From Amycolatopsis acidicola (GTDB taxonomy: Bacteria > Actinomycetota > Actinomycetes > Mycobacteriales > Pseudonocardiaceae), in the NCBI RefSeq assembly GCF_007713735.2, contig NZ_VMNW02000059.1, forward strand, positions 1 through 54,948: a DNA stretch of 54,948 nt, written 5' to 3'. The translations under genes and the position numbers were made by a program. The notes below the pieces were generated by a model, which did no database searches, was not told the DNA's origin, and saw only the letters and a program-made list of their open reading frames with translations. Positions within the stretch are counted from its first letter, which is position 1; each line of letters begins with the position of its first letter. Below, piece by piece: positions 50,437 to 54,948 of this stretch.

Positions 50437-50754
50437 TCAGAAGCTTCCCTTGAGATCGAGCAGGTTCTTCTTGTGGTGCTGCTCGATGTCGTCGTAAGCC
50501 TTGGCGGTGGCGTCCAGTCCGTCGGCGCCGGCCCGCAGCCTGTCCTCACCGAACTGCGCGACCTGGTCGAAGATCCCGGACAGCACGTCCATCGACCCGG
50601 ACAGCAGCGAGAACAGGCCGGTGAAGCCCTTCTTGCTGCAGCCCTCGTCGTGGACGTACTTCTTGATCTTGCCGAAATCCGCGACCGCCCCGCCCCGCAT
50701 GTAGCCCGCGTAGTCGCGCAGCTCCTGGGTGTTGTCCACGGCGATGTCAGTCAC
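50437..50754 (-). CDS. Small WXG100/EspC-like secretion partner
   Basis: 105 residues from the GTG at 50754 with GGGAGGG upstream. Two helices flank SGSMDVLSGIFDQVAQFG; the C-terminal AKAYDDIEQ resembles the YxxxD/E export signal of type VII substrates (Y-D-D-I-E). First gene of the cassette; the likely heterodimer partner of the protein encoded by 49568-50425. Confidence 0.68.
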   Translation of the reverse strand: MTDIAVDNTQELRDYAGYMRGGAVADFGKIKKYVHDEGCSKKGFTGLFSLLSGSMDVLSGIFDQVAQFGEDRLRAGADGLDATAKAYDDIEQHHKKNLLDLKGSF

Positions 50755-50842
50755 CGTCAGCCCTCCCCCGAATACTCGTGAACTCGTCCGTTGGGGAGGA
50801 CCGTACTGCCTATACCGGACTAGTGAGTAATAAACCGTCAGG

Positions 50843-50860
50843 CGTTTTCATCTGAAAACG
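50843..50860. terminator. AT-rich 8-bp hairpin after the SPFH gene
   Basis: CGTTTTCA-TC-TGAAAACG, directly past the SPFH stop (50862, minus strand) and before the cassette promoter. Unusual for its A/T content in this genome. Confidence 0.45.
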
Positions 50861-50861
50861 G

Positions 50862-51728
50862 TCAACTATGTGAATCGTCTTCAGGTACCCGCGGGAGCGG
50901 GGCCTTCCCGTTTTCCACGGCGCTCGCGTCCTCGCCGGGTTTCTCGGGTTCTTCCACCGCCTTCGGCTCCGCGTCGACCTTGCCCAGCCTGTCCACGAAA
51001 CGCAGCAGCTCCACCGGGAACGGCAGCACCAGCGTGGAGTTCTTTTCCGCCGAAACCTGCACCACGGTCTCCAGCAGCCGCAGCTGCAGCGCCGCCGGGG
51101 TGTCGGACATCCGGGCCGCGGCCTGGCTCAGCTTCTCCGAAGCCTGCAGCTCGCCGTCGGCGGAAATCACCCTCGCCCGGCGTTCCCGCTCCGCCTCGGC
51201 CTGCCGCGACATCGAGCGCTTCATCGTCTCGGGCAGGGCGACGTCCTTGATCTCCACGCGGTCGATGTGCACGCCCCAGTCCAGGGCCGGGCTGTCGATC
51301 ATGATCTCCAGGCCCTGATTCAGCCGCTCCCGGTTGGAGAGCAGGTCGTCCAGGTCGCTCTTGCCGATGATCGAGCGCAGCGAGGTCTGCGCGACCTGCC
51401 CCATCGCGAACCGGTAGTCCTGCACGTTGATCGCCGCGGTCACCGGGTCGATCACGTTGAAATAGAGGACCGCGTCCACCCGCACCGTGACGTTGTCCCT
51501 GGTGATGCCCTCCTGCGCGGGCACGGGCAGCGTCACGATCTGCATGTTCACCTTCTGCATGCGGTCGGCCACCGGCACCAGCAGCGCCAGGCCGGGCTCG
51601 CGCACCTTCGGCCGCACCCGGCCGAACCGGAACACGAGGGCGCGTTCGTACTGCTTCACCACTCGCACGCTGGCGGCGAGCCAGGTGACTCCGGCGATCG
51701 CCACCACGGAGATCAGTTCCACGATCAT
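50862..51728 (-). CDS. SPFH/stomatin-like membrane protein
   Basis: 288 residues from the ATG at 51728 with GGGAGCTGCG upstream. One N-terminal helix (LISVVAIAGVTWLAAS) then the band-7 domain: QYERALVFRFGRV, PGLALLVPVADRM, TVRVDAVLYFNVIDP, and the coiled segment ETMKRSMSRQAEAERERRAR. The C-terminal 30 residues are acidic/Pro-rich. A scaffold protein of membrane microdomains; no NfeD partner is seen here. Confidence 0.9.
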   Translation of the reverse strand: MIVELISVVAIAGVTWLAASVRVVKQYERALVFRFGRVRPKVREPGLALLVPVADRMQKVNMQIVTLPVPAQEGITRDNVTVRVDAVLYFNVIDPVTAAINVQDYRFAMGQVAQTSLRSIIGKSDLDDLLSNRERLNQGLEIMIDSPALDWGVHIDRVEIKDVALPETMKRSMSRQAEAERERRARVISADGELQASEKLSQAAARMSDTPAALQLRLLETVVQVSAEKNSTLVLPFPVELLRFVDRLGKVDAEPKAVEEPEKPGEDASAVENGKAPLPRVPEDDSHS

Positions 51729-51878
51729 CGCAGCTCCCGGGATCGAACCCCTGTGGGACAATGTTACCCCCGTCACACCGATCCGGTCTTTTCCGGCGGC
51801 CGGACCGTCCACTGTGGACATCCGGCCCCGCCATGGCCGCGGCGCGCGTCGGCGCGGTCGTGCGGATAGCCTGGCCCC

Positions 51879-53171
51879 ATGCCACCCGTGAACAGGGTTT
51901 TCGCCGCCCAGCTGGCCGGCCTGCCGGTGTTCGGTCCGGATGGTGAGTCGATCGGCAAGGTGCGTGACCTGGTGATCGGGCTCCGGCTGGACCAGCAGCC
52001 GCCGAGGGTGCTCGGCCTCGTGGTGGAGCTGTCCACCCGGCGCCGCGTGTTCGTACCGACACTGCGCGTCACCGCGATCGAGCCCAACGCGGTCACCCTC
52101 GCCACCGGCTCGGTCAACATGCGCCAGTTCCACCAGCGCCCCAACGAAGTCCTCGTCCTCGGCCAGCTCACCGACGCGCACGCGACCATGCGCGAGACCG
52201 GCGCCCGGCTCACCGTCGTCGACGCGGCGATGGAGCCGACCCGCACCAGGGACTGGGTGCTCGCCAAGCTCGCGGTGCGCGAGCGCACCGGCAGGCTCGG
52301 GCTCACCCGCCGCCGCTCCGCGCTGCACGTCGTGCCGTGGTCGGAGGTGTCCGGGCTCGGGCTCACCGACCTGAGCGGGCAGACCCAGGGCGCCGGGCAG
52401 CTGCTGATGCTGTTCGACACCATGCGCGCGGTCGACGTCGCCGCCACGGTGCGGGACCTGCCGACCAAACGCAGGCACGAGGTGGCGGACTCGATGGACG
52501 ACGAACGGCTCGCCGACGTCCTCGAAGAGCTGCCGGAAGACGACCAGAAGGAACTGCTGGAGCATCTGTCCGAGGAGCGCGCGGCCGACATCCTCGAGGC
52601 GATGAACCCCGACGACGCGGCCGACCTCCTCGCGGAACTGGCGCCGGCGGACCAGGACAGGCTGCTCGGCCTGATGCAGCCCGAGGAGTCCGAGCCGGTC
52701 AAACGGCTGCTCGCCTACTCCTCCGACACCGCGGGCGGGCTCATGACGCCGGAGCCCGTGGTGCTCACGCCGGACGCCACCGTGGCCGAGGCGCTCGCGC
52801 ACATCCGCAACGCCGACCTGCCCTCCGCGCTGGCCACGATGGTCTTCGTCTGCCGCCCGCCGACGGCGACGCCCACCGGCCGCTACGTCGGCGTGGTGCA
52901 CTTCCAGCGGTTGCTGCGGGAACCGCCGGCCGAACTGGTCGCCAGCGCCGTCGACAGCGACCTGTCCGCGCTCCGCCCGAGCGCCCCGCTGGCCGAGGTC
53001 ACCCGCTACTTCGCCGCGTACAACCTGGCCTGCGGTCCGGTCGTGGACGAGGAGGACCACCTGCTCGGCGCGGTCACCGTCGACGACGTGCTGGACCACC
53101 TGCTGCCCGAGAACTGGCGCGAAACCGGCCTGAAGGACGTGGCCAATTCCGAGGAGGTCGAGAATGCCTGA
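51879..53171 (+). CDS. Soluble MgtE-like protein: PRC-barrel, MgtE_N and CBS domains
   Basis: 430 residues, no membrane helices. A PRC-barrel-like start (GLPVFGPDGESIGKVRDLVI) is followed by MgtE N-domain repeats (ADSMDDERLADVLEELPEDD, RAADILEAMNPDDAADLLAEL) and two CBS repeats (LMTPEPVVLTPDATVAEAL, VVDEEDHLLGAVTVDDVLDH). It lacks the MgtE channel, so it is a Mg2+/nucleotide sensor at most. Same order as Rv1232c in mycobacteria, followed by DUF1003 and mrp. Confidence 0.87.
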   Translation: MPPVNRVFAAQLAGLPVFGPDGESIGKVRDLVIGLRLDQQPPRVLGLVVELSTRRRVFVPTLRVTAIEPNAVTLATGSVNMRQFHQRPNEVLVLGQLTDAHATMRETGARLTVVDAAMEPTRTRDWVLAKLAVRERTGRLGLTRRRSALHVVPWSEVSGLGLTDLSGQTQGAGQLLMLFDTMRAVDVAATVRDLPTKRRHEVADSMDDERLADVLEELPEDDQKELLEHLSEERAADILEAMNPDDAADLLAELAPADQDRLLGLMQPEESEPVKRLLAYSSDTAGGLMTPEPVVLTPDATVAEALAHIRNADLPSALATMVFVCRPPTATPTGRYVGVVHFQRLLREPPAELVASAVDSDLSALRPSAPLAEVTRYFAAYNLACGPVVDEEDHLLGAVTVDDVLDHLLPENWRETGLKDVANSEEVENA

Positions 53172-53685
53172 ACTGCTGTCCCGGCGCCGCCTTGACCAGC
53201 CGCGCGCGGCCCGGCGGCGCGTGATCAGCGTCGATCCGGACACGTTCGGCAGGCTCTCCGAACGGCTGGCCCGCTTCCTCGGCACGGGGAAGTACCTGTT
53301 CTGGCAGACGCTGATCGTGGTGGTGTGGATCGCGGTCAACCTGAGCGCGGCGACGTTGCGCTGGGACCCGTACCCGTTCATTCTGCTCAACCTGGCCTTC
53401 TCGACGCAGGCCGCGTATGCCGCACCGTTGATCCTGCTCGCGCAGAACCGGCAGGACGACCGGGACCGCGTCTCGCTGGACGAAGATCGAAACCGCGCGG
53501 CGCAGACGAAGGCGGACACCGAATACCTGGCGCGTGAGCTGGCCGCACTACGCCTGGCGATCGGAGAGGTCGCGACGCGTGACTACCTGCGGGGCGAGTT
53601 GGACAAGCTCCGCGAAGATCTGAATACCAAGCCCCGTAAACAGAAACAGAACCGCGCGAAGCCGGAGCCTGTTACCGGTACGTAG
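53164..53685 (+). CDS. DUF1003 membrane protein
   Basis: 173 residues. Family pattern: RLARFLGTGKYLFWQTLIVV, then NLAFSTQAAYAAPLILLAQN with two helices, and an extended charged C-terminus (EDRNRAAQTKADTEYLAREL). Overlaps the MgtE-like gene by 8 nt. Role unknown. Confidence 0.88.
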   Translation: MPELLSRRRLDQPRAARRRVISVDPDTFGRLSERLARFLGTGKYLFWQTLIVVVWIAVNLSAATLRWDPYPFILLNLAFSTQAAYAAPLILLAQNRQDDRDRVSLDEDRNRAAQTKADTEYLARELAALRLAIGEVATRDYLRGELDKLREDLNTKPRKQKQNRAKPEPVTGT

Positions 53686-53694
53686 CATGGGGGC

Positions 53695-54840
53695 ATGACC
53701 AGCACGCAGCAGATCCCCAGCGTCGAGGACGTTCGCGCCGCGCTCGGCAGCGTCTACGACCCGGAGATCAAGAAGCCGATCACCGACCTGGGCATGGTCA
53801 AGGACATCGTGGTCGGTGAGGACGGGCTCGTCACTGTCGGGGTCTACCTCACCGTGGCGGGCTGTCCGCTCAAGGACACCATCACGAAGGACACGACGAC
53901 CGCGGTCGGCAAGCTCGACGGGGTGCGCGACGTGCGCGTCGAGCTCGACGTGATGAGCGACGAGCAACGCACCGAGCTGCGAAAATCCCTGCGTGGTGAC
54001 GCCGAAGAGCCGGTCATCCCGTTCGCCCAGCCCGGTTCGCTGACCCGCGTCTACTGCGTGGCCTCGGGCAAGGGCGGCGTCGGCAAGTCGAGCGTGACGG
54101 TGAACCTCGCGGTGGCGATGGCCGAGCGCGGGCTGTCCGTCGGCGTGGTCGACGCCGATATCTACGGGCATTCGGTGCCGCGGATGCTGGGCGCCCGCGA
54201 GAAGCCCACCAAGGTCGAGAAAATGATCATGCCGCCGCAGGCGCACGGCGTGAAGGTCATCTCCATCGGCATGTTCACCCCCGGCAACACCCCGGTCGTC
54301 TGGCGCGGCCCGATGCTGCACCGCGCGCTGCAGCAGTTCCTGGCCGACGTGTTCTGGGGCGATCTGGATGTGCTGCTGCTCGACCTGCCGCCCGGCACCG
54401 GTGACATCGCGATCTCGGTGGCACAGCTGATCCCGAACGCGGAGATCCTCGTGGTCACCACGCCGCAGCAGGCCGCCGCCGAGGTCGCCGAGCGCGCGGG
54501 CGCGATCGCGATGCAGACACGGCAGCGGCTGGCCGGGGTCATCGAAAACATGTCGTGGCTGGAGACGCCGTCCGGGGAACGGATGGAGATCTTCGGCTCC
54601 GGCGGCGGGCAGACGGTGGCGGATTCGCTGTCGAAGTCCACGGGCTCGAAAGTGCCGCTGCTGGGCCAAGTCCCGCTCGACCCGCGCCTGCGCGAACAGG
54701 GCGACGAAGGCACGCCCCTCGTACTGGCCGAGCCGGAGGCACCGGCGTCCTCGGTGCTGAAAGACGTGGCGGAGAAGCTGTCCGTCCGGGCCCGCGGGCT
54801 CGCCGGGATGATGCTGAACGTCTCCCCCAAGGGACGCTGA
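53695..54840 (+). CDS. mrp: Mrp/NBP35 P-loop ATPase, Fe-S carrier type
   Basis: 381 residues. N-terminal MIP18/DUF59 domain (SVYDPEIKKPITDLGMVKDI), then the Mrp ATPase with deviant Walker A SGKGGVGKSSVTVNLA, DADIYGHSVPRMLG, and LLLDLPPGTGDIAIS. The CxxC pair that binds the bridging Fe-S cluster in E. coli-type Mrp is absent: the loop reads MSWLETPSGERMEIFG. Actinobacterial Mrp proteins share this loss as I recall. A 21-bp repeat begins about 10 nt past the stop. Confidence 0.93.
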   Translation: MTSTQQIPSVEDVRAALGSVYDPEIKKPITDLGMVKDIVVGEDGLVTVGVYLTVAGCPLKDTITKDTTTAVGKLDGVRDVRVELDVMSDEQRTELRKSLRGDAEEPVIPFAQPGSLTRVYCVASGKGGVGKSSVTVNLAVAMAERGLSVGVVDADIYGHSVPRMLGAREKPTKVEKMIMPPQAHGVKVISIGMFTPGNTPVVWRGPMLHRALQQFLADVFWGDLDVLLLDLPPGTGDIAISVAQLIPNAEILVVTTPQQAAAEVAERAGAIAMQTRQRLAGVIENMSWLETPSGERMEIFGSGGGQTVADSLSKSTGSKVPLLGQVPLDPRLREQGDEGTPLVLAEPEAPASSVLKDVAEKLSVRARGLAGMMLNVSPKGR

Positions 54841-54849
54841 CCCTCTGTC

Positions 54850-54948
54850 TTTGCCGCTACCGTCGGCGTTTTGGCCGATGCCGCGCGTGTTGGCCGCTTC
54901 CGTGCGCGTGTTGGCCGCTCCCGTCGGCGTGTTGGCCCCTCCCGCCCG
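54850..54948 (+). repeat. Second copy of the 21-bp repeat family (runs off the window)
   Basis: TTGGCC-type cores at about 54851, 54871, 54890, 54911 and 54932, the last three 21 bp apart, with unit TTGGCCGCTCCCG as at 15.2 kb. They begin right after the mrp stop and read away from it. The array continues beyond the window. Confidence 0.8.

Noticed and set aside
1..54948. tRNA, rRNA or insertion sequences
   Set aside because: No tRNA-like T-loop/acceptor arrangement, rRNA motif, transposase or terminal inverted repeat pair was recognised by eye; a tRNAscan/ISfinder search would settle it.

Overview
The window is ordinary chromosome from a high-GC actinomycete, most likely a Pseudonocardiaceae member such as Amycolatopsis. 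I infer this from GC-rich third codon positions, frequent GTG starts, ATGA/GTGA stop-start overlaps, and two gene strings that match mycobacterial gene order as I remember it: moeZ to the Rv3212-like gene (about 10-23 kb) and sugC to mrp (about 42-55 kb). I see no phage, plasmid, insertion sequence, rRNA, tRNA or CRISPR.

Layout. 0.3-10 kb (minus strand): a complete nitrate assimilation operon. It holds nitrate reductase (nasC), its flavoprotein partner (nasB), a nitrate/nitrite transporter (narK), siroheme nitrite reductase (nirB, nirD), a HemD-HTH fusion regulator of the NnaR type, and the chelatase that makes siroheme. A GlnR-like site lies upstream of nasC. 10-13.4 kb: a TIGR02569-type protein, moeZ (sulfur carrier activation) and a secreted metzincin-like protein. 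13.4-18.6 kb: alpha/beta hydrolases, two TetR genes, an AurF-type diiron oxygenase and a DUF4873 protein. 18.6-24 kb: DUF3107, a MiaE-like ferritin-fold protein, an RhlE-type helicase with a long leader, a PQQ-like membrane protein and a hydrolase whose 3' end is present three times. 24-28.7 kb: RecB-type nuclease, MarC, PHP, PH-domain and NUDIX proteins. 28.7-32.1 kb: acyl-CoA ligase, DUF2332 and MaoC dehydratase (fatty-acid metabolism). 32.1-33.7 kb: corA behind a structured leader with its own short ORF, followed by a 38-residue membrane peptide. 34-35.5 kb: a metallophosphoesterase/ParB-fold pair. 35.5-41.8 kb: two efflux transporters, each divergent from a TetR gene with visible operators, plus a DMT-like exporter and an epoxide-hydrolase-like protein. 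41.8-46.7 kb: an LpqY-SugABC trehalose-type importer and a general stress protein. 46.8-48 kb: acyl-CoA dehydrogenase. 48.1-50.8 kb: a tightly packed five-gene cassette resembling type VII secretion substrates plus a DUF3558 lipoprotein. 50.9-54.8 kb: SPFH protein, soluble MgtE-like CBS protein, DUF1003 protein and Mrp ATPase.

The features most worth follow-up are the corA leader (short ORF inside an 11-bp helix), the tiny membrane protein after corA, a 21-bp tandem repeat found just after stop codons at two sites and pointing away from the genes, 3'-tail duplications of two genes, an AraC relic, the orphan type VII-like cassette, and the phosphoesterase/ParB pair.
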